From Muscardinus avellanarius (lineage: Eukaryota > Chordata > Mammalia > Rodentia > Gliridae): DNA of 64,000 bases. The notes below the pieces were generated by a model. The model was not told the origin of the DNA. It saw nothing but the letters and a program-made list of their open reading frames with translations, and did not search any database. The stretch spans positions 84,134,619-84,198,618 of the forward strand of contig OY726571.1 in assembly GCA_963383645.1 (NCBI GenBank), written 5' to 3'. Both the position numbers and the translations under genes were made by a program. Of the stretch, positions 11,211 through 22,400 are shown one piece after another. How positions within the stretch are numbered: position 1 is the first letter of the stretch; each line of letters opens with the position of its first letter.

Positions 11211-11792
11211 AATGATATACAAAGGGCTAATAGATACATGAAAAGATGTTCTTCATCACTGGCCATCAGGGAGATGCAAATCAAAACTACACTGAGATTC
11301 CATCTAACCCCAGTCAGAGTTGCAAGCATAAAAAAATCAAACAACAACAAATGCTGGCGAGGATGTGGGGAAAGAGGAACTCTTTTACACTGTTGGTGGG
11401 AATGCAAACTAGTTCAACCACTATGGAGATCTGTGTGGAGATTCCTAAGAAAGGTGGGAATAGATCCACCATATGACCCAGCTATACCACTCCTGGGTAT
11501 CTTTCCAAAGGGGTTGAATTCAGAGAACTACAGCAACATATGCATACCTATGTTCATAGCAGCACAATTTGTAATAGCCAAAATATGGAACCAACCCAGA
11601 TCACCATCAACAGATGAATGGATAGCAAAACTGTGGGAAATACACACAATGGAATTCTATTCAGCCATAAAGAAGAACAAAATTATATCATTTGAAAGAA
11701 GATGGAAAGCCCTGGAGAACATAATGTTAAGTGAGATCAGCCAAGCACAGAAGAAGAAGATACATATGTTTCCTCTAATATGCCCAAACTAG
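11211..11792 (+). pseudogene. L1 ORF2 C-terminal fragment, direct segment
   Basis: The plus frame reads [20 protein letters not shown] and then contains the C-terminal zinc-knuckle-like motif [18 protein letters not shown] (C-x3-C-x7-H-x4-C). It ends in FPLICPN and a TAG at 11790-11792. This is the last quarter of ORF2p. There is no internal stop. It is the direct continuation, in L1 order, of the inverted piece to its left. Confidence 0.93.
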
Positions 11793-12100
11793 GAAACACA
11801 AAGAATACCAGTGGGTCTCCAGATATTGAAGGGGAAATACTAGCTAAGTTTAGATGGTAAGATAGGAGAGGAGGAAGGCCGGTCTTGATTAATAAGGGTC
11901 TACACTTGAACATGTGTAAAATTATGAATAAGATATGGTTAACCTGGACAACCATTGGTGGGAGGGGGGAAGGGAAAATGGGGGCGGGGGGGGGAGAGGG
12001 CACCAAATATAGTGTAAATGTATACTATTTATGTTCAATAAAAAAATTGTTAAAAAAAATAAAAAAAATAAAGAAATAAAATGAAAAAAAAAAAAAAAAA
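11793..12100 (+). other. L1 3'UTR with G-rich tract, polyadenylation signal and poly(A)
   Basis: After the ORF2 stop comes a short 3'UTR with a long G-rich purine tract at 11958-12000, typical of L1 3' ends. A candidate signal caataaaaaa lies near 12038, followed by A-rich sequence ending in a run of 17 A bases before the right target duplication. The end (actatttatgttcaataaa) differs from the 3' end of the L1 copies at 45.5 and 58.5 kb. Confidence 0.85.
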
Positions 12101-12339
12101 GGCGAGTGACTCGAGCTTTCAAAGCCCCAAACTACGCCTCCCAACAGGAGTGGAGAGAACGGAGAGAGGCGGAAGAGACTCCATTCACCCTTACGCCAAG
12201 CTCTTCACACTCAGAAACCTCTTGTTTTCCAAGCAGTGTGTAGGCCGTGAGAATAAATACTTCTCCATTTCTCCTAACATTTTAGGGAAACAGTATACGT
12301 ACAAGTCATGGTTAACATGTCCTTTAAAATCTCCCGGTT

Positions 12340-12720
12340 CAGCTGTGCATGATGGCACATGGCTGTAATTCCAGTACTTGGGAGGCTGAGACAGGAAAAT
12401 CACAGGCTCAGAACCAGCCTCAGCAATTGAGTGAGACCCTGTTTGCAAATTAAAAGATAAATAAATAAAATCAAGCCGGGCACATGCTTATAATCTGAGT
12501 ACTTGGGAGGCTGAGACAGGAGGATCTGGGTTTGCAGCTAGCCTCAGCTACTTAGTGAGATCCTCTGTAACTTAGTGAGACCCTGTTTTTTTTTTTTTTT
12601 TTTAAATCAGGCTGGGAGTATAGCTCAGAGGTAAAATGTCCCTGGATTCAATAAAACAAAACAAAACCAAAAAAAGTGTTGAGGATGTATCTCAGAGGTG
12701 GAATGCTCCCCCCCCACACA
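12340..12720 (+). repeat. Two B1-dID SINEs, the second (12474-12674) probably inside the first
   Basis: A left half at 12340-12473 (gctgtgcatgatggcacatg) has no right half next to it. A complete SINE follows directly, starting agccgggcacatgcttataa, with a 17-T run near 12586-12602 inside it and a CAAAA tail. After that tail comes an orphan ID half (ttgaggatgtatctcagagg). The simplest reading is insertion of the second SINE into the middle tail of the first. I could not confirm a target duplication. Confidence 0.75.
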
Positions 12721-12769
12721 CACCCATGGTTCATTCCTGTGTTTATGCTCTGATCTAAGATAGATTGAT

Positions 12770-12813
12770 ACTTACTTGTGGGCAAAATGGGACTTACTTG
12801 TGGGCAAAATGGG
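12770..12813 (+). repeat. Perfect 22-bp tandem duplication
   Basis: The unit at 12770-12791, beginning acttacttgtgggcaaaa, is repeated without change at 12792-12813. It probably arose by slippage or a small local duplication and is recent. Confidence 0.92.
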
Positions 12814-13338
12814 CCTAGGGTTGGGGGTGGGCTGAAGGCCCAGGGGTGCAGACTCTGCCCACTGCCAGGCAGCTGGGGCAGGCCGCTCTCTCCCCTGTCT
12901 ACCTCAGGCTGTGGGCTTGAGGTCTCAGTTTCCTACCTATTTTCCTAGGAGCTTGTTTGGAGATTAGGATAGAAAATATACATTTTTACGCCTTACATTT
13001 AATTTGTCCAAATTAATCACCTTTGTGGAATTTATCCTATTCGTAGACGATATTTTCTTAATGAAAAAAATCTTTCTGACAATAAAATGCTTGCAATAAG
13101 ATAAAACAAAATAAATGTCTTATTGTTCGGTGCTCTTTTGGAAGAAGCTTCTAATATTAGCACGTTTTGCATTTAATTTTGACTCCGTGACTTCTAGGCC
13201 GGGCATTGTTTGTGTTGGCTTCTCTTTGTGAGGAAGAAAGCCTTATATCACTCTCACTCTGACTGAATTTGATGTGGGCTACGGTATGCTAAAAGTAAGG
13301 AAAATAAAATAATAGGAAGTTGGTCTGGTTTCCTGTAG

Positions 13339-13446
13339 GAAAGCAATGAAGATGAAATTGGTTCTTGGAATAAACCCACAATAGTCTGGGAAATACTGAC
13401 TGAGGACATTTTTCTGAATCATAAACAGAAAATTATGACTCATGAG
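13339..13446 (+). other. Possible in-frame cassette exon of 108 bp (unproven)
   Basis: The segment is preceded by an acceptor-like ggtttcctgtag and followed by a donor-like gtaggt. Its length is exactly 36 codons. Only phase 0 is free of stops, starting ESNEDEIGSW and ending KIMTHE; the other two frames stop early. Phase 0 is what GMDS needs after 6385. However, an insertion after NLGAQSHVK would interrupt the enzyme core, and a stop-free 36-codon frame arises by chance fairly often. It is not known to me from any GMDS protein. Confidence 0.18.
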
Positions 13447-13539
13447 GTAGGTCATTGAAAGGCTGATTTGATCTTACGGGGGGGAAAGTGAGGGATGACT
13501 GAAACGGACTCGTTATTAAAAGTAGTTAAACGAGCCTGA

Positions 13540-13547
13540 TGACGTCA
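13540..13547. promoter_or_regulatory. Consensus CRE palindrome
   Basis: TGACGTCA is the full CREB/ATF palindrome, within gatgacgtcatcc in non-repeat DNA. The match alone does not show use. Confidence 0.2.
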
Positions 13548-13744
13548 TCCAAGTGGGAACAAATTATTCAATACGTAGTTCTGCCCATTTTAATGAGAAA
13601 CTATTTTAGGAACCTGCTTTTTTTTAGGTTATTGCGTCCCCCACGATGTAAATAACAGAGTTTCTTAGCTTTTCAACGTTCTTTACCGTCATGTTTTTGG
13701 ATTTGGCCACCATTTCTTGAAGATTCTTTGATAACCTTATGTCA

Positions 13745-13985
13745 TTTTTTTTCTTTTTTTCCTTCCTCCTCTTTCTCCTCTTCTTCCTTTTCTTCTCCTT
13801 CTCCTTCTTCTTTTTCACCTGGGTTTAAACCCCTCCCCCCCATGGACATTTTTAACTCTGAGTTATCCCCTCAGCTCTTTTTACTTTTTATCTTTAAACA
13901 GGGTCTCACTGAGTTGCCGAGGCTGGCCTTGAACCTGTGATCCTGTTTAAGCCTCCCAAGTACTGCGATTATAGGCAGCCAGTGA
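13745..13985 (-). repeat. Antisense SINE with a 72-bp pyrimidine tail
   Basis: A pure T/C tract (13745-13816) precedes a degraded antisense SINE with aaacagggtctcactgagtt, cttgaacctgtgatcctgtt and cctcccaagtactgcgatta. The tract is the reverse complement of a mixed A/G tail. Confidence 0.8.
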
Positions 13986-15799
13986 TAACCTCTTGCCATT
14001 CTGAAGTCACGGTGTTGGAAGAGCTCTCTCTAACAGGGAAGCTAGTCCGGCATTGCCCCCTTTTGTCTCACAACATCAAAGACAAAATTGTTGAAATTGC
14101 CTTGATTTTTTTTTTTCTGAAGGAAGTGAAAATTGTGCAATCATAAAATGTTACAGCTGGAAGGAACTTCAGAAATAATTTAATTGTCATTCTTTGAGTC
14201 TTAAAAGGCTATTTTATTTATTTTTAATACTTTTATTGATGAGGAAGAAAGCAGTTTAAATAATGTAATTATCATTTTTACAAGGGAAGTCACCTGCTCA
14301 ATCCAGGATTGGATCTCAGGTCTTTAGACCTTATACTTTATTTTAGAAACCAGTGAAGAAAATGGTTATCTCTACTAGTGACAATTCTGATGGCAATCAG
14401 TCCTCACCTTAAGAGCTGTCTCCCCCCATGTGTCTAACTTTCTTCTTCAGCTCATTTTTCCCCTTGTGTCTTCAGTGGAGAAGGGAATTTGCTTACTCTA
14501 TTTCTTTTTAATTTTGAGAAGGATCTTGAAATCCCTTCTCAGTGACGCCCAGTACGAGGTCTTTCTTTAACTTTGTTTTACTCAGCACCAGCAACTTCAC
14601 GCTTTCTTCTTCGACCCCTTGAGTTTTCTCAGTTACTTTCCCTTTCTGTACTCCGTGTTGACTCATCTTATTTCATGCTGTCTGGGGAGCCCGAGTGCCC
14701 GGGAGTTGAGCTGGGCTTGGTAAGTGAGCGGACTGAGACCTTCTCACGGTCCTGATGGACCAGCGGACCGATTCTGGACACAAACGCCCAAAGTTGAACG
14801 AGCCTGGGATCTGGGGCTCAGCGTGCACCATGCAAAAAGCTGATCGTGGGCCGGGGCTGATGGAGTAGTGACCTGGTACCCAGGTAGAATCAGGGTGAGC
14901 TGAGACAGAAAAGCCTGTCCAGGGGATGAAACTAAGTATAACACAGGCCTGGGAATGAAAGTGGTGGGCCCTGGGTAAGGGCTGAGCAAATTAATTTAAT
15001 TTAATTAAAAAACTGTCGTCTCCAGTGGCTTTTACCTGGAAGTTCTGAGCTGAAATTTATAGTTTGATACCTAAACTTCATTTCATCCCCAAGAAGCCTG
15101 AAGCTCTTGGGGCCTCTAATTGTAGGGAGGGAGGGCAACTAAATTCTCCCACTAAATGCAGTGGGTCGAATTGCACTATAGTGGGGTAGGGCAGGTGCCC
15201 GGTGGCTGAACATCTGGTTAGTGCCTGACTGACCCAATTACAGGACAAAACAAAATTGCAACAGCATGGCCCTTTACTGTGCAATTGCAGCAAGGGTAAG
15301 GGGTGTCCTGTTAAAATGCAGAGCAGAGAGAGGCTGTTCCTCTGTGTGCTTATTCATTGATGCCTGGAGAGCCTGCTGGGTGGTGCAAGTGGAGTGATGC
15401 AGGCCAGGAACGTGGCTGTGCCGCTGGCTGGAGCATCCTTAGACGCAGGGCGGCCTCCACACTGTTGCACGCGGGAGCACGGCCACCTGCCTCCGCGCTC
15501 TGGTGGTTGCCCCCTGTCCGCAGGATGCAGTGGAGAGACTTCAGGGTAGGGATTGATGACCGTGCCCTGGGGCGGAAGGCAGGAATGTCCTCCTGAGAAA
15601 CTGTAGAGCAGGCAGGGGCCCTCAAATCTGGGTGCGCATCAGAATTCCTGGGGCACATGTTCAAACTTCATGTTCAGCGTCTCTCTGCCCCAACACTCTG
15701 AGCCTTGGGGTTTTCTGTTTTTAAATCCTGGTAACATCATGGGTTGGCTGCAGGACTTTGGCAAAGCGACTCAACTAACTTACTTTCTTTCTTTCTTCT
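13986..15799. other. Unique intronic DNA
   Basis: I recognise no repeat family, RNA gene or exon here. GC content rises at 14680-14900 and 15360-15600, but there is no CpG island and the short open frames look random. Confidence 0.5.
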
Positions 15800-16225
15800 T
15801 TCTGTAGTACTAGGGATGGAACTCAGGGGCATTCTATCTCTGAGCTACACCCCCAGCCCTAATTTTTAATTTTTATTTTGAAACAGGGTAAGCCAGGCAT
15901 GGTGGCGCACACTCGTAATTCCAGTACTTGAGAGGCTGAGATAGGACTATTGCACAGGTTCGAAGACAGCCTCAACTACTTAGTGAGGCTTTCAGCAACT
16001 TAGTGAGACCTTGTTTTGAAATAAAATATAAAATAGAGTGTAGCCCAGAGGTAGAAGGCCCCTGGGTGTTATCCCCCAGTACCACAAAAAAAAAAGAAAG
16101 AAAGAAAGAAAGAAAGAAACAGGTTCGCACTGAGTTGCAAAGGGCCTCACTAAGTAGCTGAGACTGTCCACAAACCGCAATCCTCCTGTCTCAGCTTCTC
16201 AAATGCTGGGATTACAAGAATGCAC
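15800..16225 (-). repeat. Antisense B1-dID SINE split by a sense SINE
   Basis: The outer copy runs from tagtactagggatggaact to ttttgaaacagggt at 15889. It resumes at aggttcgcactgagttgcaa (16121) and ends with the B1 words ctgggattacaagaatgcac. It is the older partner of the nest. Confidence 0.88.
15890..16115 (+). repeat. Sense B1-dID SINE inside the antisense one
   Basis: It starts aagccaggcatggtggcgca, has a normal body and ends with a GAAA-rich tail (16092-16115). The word gaaacagg stands on both sides (15880-15887 and 16116-16123), a likely target duplication. Confidence 0.88.
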
Positions 16226-16254
16226 CACCATGCTCATTTTATAATAAAATAAAA

Positions 16255-16450
16255 TATATTTTATTTTATTTTATGTGGTACTGGGGATGGAACCCGGGGG
16301 CATTCTACCTCTGAGCTGCACCCCCAGTCCTATTTTATTTTTATTTTGAAACAGGGTCCCACTAAATTGCTGCGGCTGGTCTTGAACCTGTGATTCTTCT
16401 GTCTCAGCCTCCCAAGTACTGGGATCACGAGCATGTGCCGTCATGTCGGG
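16255..16450 (-). repeat. Antisense B1-dID SINE
   Basis: An ATTTT-rich tail is followed by ggtactggggatggaacccg, ctacctctgagctgcacccc, aaacagggtcccactaaatt and cctcccaagtactgggatca. It is moderately diverged. Confidence 0.88.
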
Positions 16451-19400
16451 GGAGGGGGCTGCTACTCAGCCTTTTTAAACCTCCATTTTCTCATCCTTAT
16501 GACAAGATTCTGCTTGTGGGCTGGGATGCTTGTCCTTGGCTGTACCCCTCTTTGCCTAAGTGTCCACCAGCCTCATTCTGTCTGTTTCATTCAAACTTTA
16601 CTCAGAAGACAGCTGCTTTGGAATGGCCTTGGGAGTGGGGCACCCCCGTGCTGAGGGAGTAGACCACCAATGCAAAGAACAAGGGAGCAAGGGAGGAAGA
16701 AGACACAGACTGGCCGCACCCCCACCCCAGGGTGCTCCATGTTGGTGGGTTAGCCTACCATGGGGCGGAGTATCCAGAGAGGAGAACAGGCTAAGATCAC
16801 CCAGTCAACGTGCCGGTCATGGCTGCTTCTGCCTGGGACGAGGAGGCTGCTGTTTGCCCGAGCTGCAGGCACGGACAAGAATGTTTTCCTCAAATGCCTG
16901 GAGTTCCTGCCACTGAAACATTCACTCCTCTGACATATCCTAAAGGGGGAAAGGATGTTCTGGGCCCTTTGTCTTTTATTACCTGGGCCATAGAGTCTGA
17001 GGTGGTGGGGCTCTAGGAAGCACTCGCTTCTCACCCGCTGAGCTGAGAAGACTGGGGATGGGGTGGAGAGGAAGGTGTCATGGAGCCCAGAGAAGTTGGA
17101 CCTCTCTTGTCCTTCCTGCCATTTGTGACAGTGAAATGAAGTTCTGGTACAATAGGTTTGGGTTAAAAACATTTTTTTCCCTTGTGGGAGGAAACTGGTT
17201 ATAATTAATACCATATGAGCAGTGTTTGCATAGCTAGGAAGGTCCCCAAATACAATAATGCAATATAAAACATGAGCAAGGACATCGGTGCTAAAATAAA
17301 ACTAATATATATGTACATGCTACATAAAAAATGGAAAAAATATATATCCTTAACTCATCAGGAACAGTCACAATCTTTTCAGCTAGGATAATTGATTTCA
17401 CTGTGATATTTTTTTCTACTGAGTATTTATACCATGCTGGCATATAAGAAAGTTTTCTTAAGCTGAGGCTGTAATATTTTTTTCCTGCCCACAAAATCAG
17501 AAGAATTGTTATCTCGACAATTAGAACAAGCAGCCTGTTCCTATTTGTATAATTATTTTTTAAAGAAATTGCCAAGTTAGTAATATAACTATAATACTAA
17601 TCTATTTTGTAAAATTTCTACTTTAATACTACGAACACATTTTTGTTTACCGATTAGGCTATATAAATGATAAGTCCATGTTGGTTTCTGAAGGTAGCTT
17701 TATTTTGCTTTGTAGACGCATGCATTGATATAGCCATCTATTTCCCATGAGATTTACATTTGTTATCTGGCCATGCTTAATTCTTGGGTGTGCTCAGAAC
17801 AACATAAAACCTCCAGTTTGTTAGCAAATTGTAAATGCAGAAATAAGAACGAAGTCTTAAAATGCCTTTTGAGCAGAAGAGTTTAGTTGGGTAAAGAGAA
17901 GTTAGTGGAACTTTAAGACCCTGAGGATTTAGATGGTGGATTTCCATTCATACCTCATACGCGTGCCTACGAGAATGTGTGTTTCTGGAATACATAGCTC
18001 CCCTCCAGGAAAAAGGAGTAGGTAGGTGACTGGTATAAATACTGGATGTTTTTAATCTCCATAGACACCAGGCACGGGGAGAGCAGATCTCTACAGTCAA
18101 ACAGGCTGTTTTTGTTCTTGTTTCTACCAGCCCTCGTTTCTTTCTGACCAGTTCTGTTTTCCCCTCATCCACGCAGACATAATCTCCACTCAGTAGAGTT
18201 GGTTACTCACTTTGGTTGTTACAGTGCAAAATTGCAATACAAATCCTTTTTCATTTTATAACTTAATGCTTATGTTCTCAGTGCATGAACTCTACTAATA
18301 AAAATATGGCTAGTCAGTTTCCCTGGTTTCTCGGAGGGAGTGTGGCTTTTTTTTACCTTATATTCATGAGGGTGGGAGGGAGCGTGGGCTGTTGGTGGCT
18401 GTCTATGTGTCATCTGGCTCAAATTCTTCTTGGAAGCCTGTTCCAGATTTGAGCAATTGAATTCAAATCTAAAACCACTTAAAAAGTCCTTTATAGTCCA
18501 TTAAGAATTTATATGGGAGAGAACACTCTATGAAAGTTCTCCTCTCCCTGTTCAAACAGATTGTTCTGTTTTATGAGATCTAGGTGGTATTGTAATTTTG
18601 ATAACAGCTAATAATGTTTGGAATTTTGCTTATAATTAGTGGACCACACAAAGGTATGTTTGTTGGGTTTTGCACCCTTACTGTATGTACACCAGTGGCT
18701 TGTTTACTAAATAATATTGCATTGTAACCGCTATTTTATATATATTCAGTGGAAATTAACGCAGTTAAATGTGCATATTTATTTCAATATCAATTCCTTT
18801 ATGTATTTATAAATACCAATGCCGAAAAAATAGTCAGTAAATGTAGTGAGTGCAACTTTATTTTGGACTTTTAATGATGAATGGACAGTTTTTAGGACTT
18901 CTAAATTAGATGAGACTATGTAATTTGTATATATATATGAAGTTATAGACAAATGATACCTTAATATCATAGTCACATGTTTTTCCTCTTCCTGAGGTTG
19001 TATATAAATTTACGAAATTAAGTTAACCTTTTCTTTTTAAAAACCTGATAAAGCTTAATTCAGATATGATTCCTAGTTTATCCTTCCAGTGCAGCAGAAT
19101 TGTAAAATTTGCTTTGTTAAACTTGGACCCTTAAAGTTGGAATAATAAGATAAAATAAAAGTTTTCTAATTCAAAGAAATTTAATCATCAAAATCTTTTC
19201 TATTCATTTCTACTGTGAATCATTAATTAGATACCTTAGCAGTATCAGAAAAAAATATATATGTATCTATGTAAGTAAAGACTGTTTTAATATACTAGCT
19301 TTTCGGTTTTTGAAAAATATCTAACATCAAAGATTAGTAGGTATCATTGTTCCTGTTTTTTTTTAATCACATAATATGTGACAGGTATTGGGGTTATTAA

Positions 19401-22400
19401 TTTTGAAAATCTGCAATGAACTGGATTTGCTATATTTTTTAAAAAAAAAACTGCATGGGATCTTGGTTTGTCATGTTAAAACTATGTAAAGTTCATCATT
19501 AGAATAGTCTGAGAATTTCCTAGAAAAGATTACATTTTAAAAAATTAGCTTAACTGGTATATGGCTCTTGTGTGAATTAAAAGGAAATGTTTATGGAGAG
19601 GGAGGACACCGTGTTGATGGTGATCATGAAGGGCAGATGGACAGAGAAAAGGCAGTGTGTGCGCTCAATTTGTTTGGTGTACCAGGGTCAACTCTTTCTT
19701 GAGTCCCCCTGCCCATCCCCATACAGTTTTAGAAATTGGTAATATTGACAAAACAAATCTCCGAAGGACTTCTCCAGGACTATTAACACATCATTAGTCC
19801 TGACAGTAAATACCCACTTTTTACCTGTATTGTGTGGATTAATTGTTAAATGGTACGGAGAAAAGTTTGTTTGTTTGTTTTAGTGTTCCCATCTGGCTCA
19901 CACTGGAGTGGCTTTTTGTTTGTTTGTTTTTGACACTAACATTTGTCAAGATAATTCAGAGCCAGCCTGAGAGGCTCACTAGTGTGTTCCCATCGATTTC
20001 TCCATCTTCCCTAGTGAGAAGTGTTTGAATTTTTTCAAAGAGGTGACTTAGTTATTATATCATAATATTTAAGTTATTGTTTGCTTAAATTAGTGATTAC
20101 TTTATCCTATCATTTGGCAAGATATTTAGATTACAATTTTGCAAAAATTATTTTGCTGAATTATTAACGTAAGTGACTTAACCAACCCCCCCCCCCCCTT
20201 TTCTTAAAGGCATCTTCTTTTTACTCATAACCCCATCAAAGTTGCGACATTAAAATTTATCAGTAGCAGTCAGGGTAAAAATAAACTACTGGTCATGTTA
20301 GGTAGTATTATCAAAGAATGCACCATCATAGTTTTCCAGTTTTATGAAGTTGTTTCACCGAGAAAATAATCAAAGTTCTTAACAAACTTGTGCATTCGAG
20401 TGGGGAAGCGGATTATTCTTGAACCTCCTTTTTCTTCTAGAGACAAAAGATTCTGGGCGCGCGGAAGGGTGCTGTGCTCTTTCCTACGGATAGAGGGCAC
20501 CAAAGTGTTACAGACGAGGGAGGTCTACCTTGAAGTTAGAATAAAAGATGAATGACAGTACCCAGGGACTCTCATCAGCATAGCCGCCCGTGTCCCACAG
20601 TTAAATCTAAAATAAGAAAGAAAGCTCCTTTTGATAACACAAGCGTTTAAGAGAATGAAGAAGTCTATGGGAAGCTATAATACACTGAATTTCTGGACAG
20701 ATCCCAGGTGGGAAAGCTTAATCTTTGAAGGTATGTCATCTACTCCTGTAAGATGATTGGAATCAACTAAGATAATGTGTGTGTCAAAATAAAGAGACAG
20801 TGCAGGCCTTGGGGGCGGTGGGGCAAGAGGGAGGTAAAAGAGAAACCATAGACAAGTCACAGCGGCAAGTAATGGCCCGCTGCCTGCGGGTACTGTAGGA
20901 GTTTGGCCTGCACGTCTCCTTCTGAGTTAAGCAAGTTACAAAGAGGAAATGTCAGTCTCCGAATCAGGCAAACATTCCATGGGAACATTTGCTCAAATGT
21001 CAGCATTTTAGAAAATAGAACTGCAGTCTATTATGGCCCCAGTCCCCAGGCTGGATTTGCTATTAAATGCACAAGTACCAATGGATTTCTTCACAACACG
21101 TTTGCAAGGTTTGCAATTAACAAGCCATTGTACGTCTTAATTAGCATTCCTCTATAGTGACATAGCCACTGTAAAAATGACCGTCATCATTATAATTAAT
21201 ATTTAATATGTGTCTGCTGCTGAGGACTTCTCTGTGGCTTCTCACAAATTTCCGGGTAATTTTCAAGTTTTAACATCGCATTTGGTAAAAATCCTAGGCA
21301 GAAGGATCTAATGAAGTAGAAGCTTGCATGTTAGAAGCCTGGAAGTGAGTTATAAAAAAGCAATTTGTAGCATGTCCTGAACAATCGCATCACCTCAGTC
21401 TCTTACTGCTTACAAACATAATGAGGGCTTCCTACTCCCTCTAAAGTAATAGCAATGTTATTTAGGAAAACATTTCCCTTACCCTTTAGTTCTTTCCTGA
21501 TCTCCTCGCGGGCGATTTAGTACCACAGACTAATCTCTGTGTCACAAAATTGGTTCTAAAGGTGTGCATAACGACTTGTTTAAATGCAATATCTGGCAAG
21601 TCTCTCTTGTGACAGCAACCTATTTCTCACATAGTTATTTTCTTAGTAAATTTGATATCTTAACAACCCCTTCCCTCATTTCTGAGTTCAAAAAATAACA
21701 CTTAATATAATTTATTTCTCATACTTAATAAAGGCTTACTTGAGAGCGCATTGCCGTGAGCTCTCTGGTCGCTCCCACCGAATGAGGTTAGAGGTGATGC
21801 GGTTTGCAGGGGGGAAGGTGGTTTCCAGCGTCATTGGCTGTGCACTGTAATGGGCCTCAATGGTGTTTTAATGAAGCATACGACGTATTCTGGCTGCTGC
21901 TTGTTACTTATTAATGATTAAATGGCTGTGTTCTGTCATAGAGCAGTAGGAAAAGACACATATACATGCAGTTCTTCTGTTTTAAACAATACTGTGTTCA
22001 TTGTAATTCATGCGCATCGAGTCATTTTAGTGGTGTGGGCTGGATGAACGCAAGAACTAAGAAAAATAGGATTTCCAAACATGTAATTATTTTATAATTT
22101 TGTGGCTCTTCAATTGAGTTAATTTGAGAGAATTTTATGATGCTCTTGCACCATCAGACGGTTCTTAAAATCAAAGTATGCTATTTCAGTTAGTCGTAAC
22201 TATATGGAAATTCATTTGTAAGTTACTGACGAATTTTTAAATATATTTGTTGAATGGATTTTAGGCGAGCGTATGCTCTGTGGAAACAACTTTTAACTGG
22301 AATGTACTATGTTTTGCAGGTGACTGCGTCTTTTTCCTCTCACGCTTTAGCTCCTCTTTGGCAGAAGCGAGGTTTCGACTATGTGCTTTTCTTAGTAGGA

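Larger units (their letters stand above)
10546..12100 (+). mobile_element. Young 5'-truncated, 5'-inverted (twin-primed) L1
   Basis: One L1 insertion is present in two oppositely facing pieces. An inverted ORF2 segment (10546 to about 11205, minus) is followed by the ORF2 end, 3'UTR and poly(A) in plus orientation (about 11211-12100). The sequence ggcgagtgact lies at 10535-10545 and again at 12101-12111. Counting adjoining A bases, this is a target duplication of 11-14 bp. In L1 order the two pieces meet at RHFTK and [10 protein letters not shown] with almost no loss. This is the classical product of twin priming during L1 integration. Both coding pieces are open, so the insertion is recent. 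Confidence 0.93.
12814..13744. other. Unique intronic DNA
   Basis: This stretch is repeat-free to the eye. It includes the possible cassette exon at 13339-13446 and a consensus CRE word at 13540-13547, listed separately. Confidence 0.5.

Noticed and set aside
14680..15600. GC-rich patches as a CpG island or promoter
   Set aside because: CpG density is low, there is no TATA or initiator context, and no exon follows.
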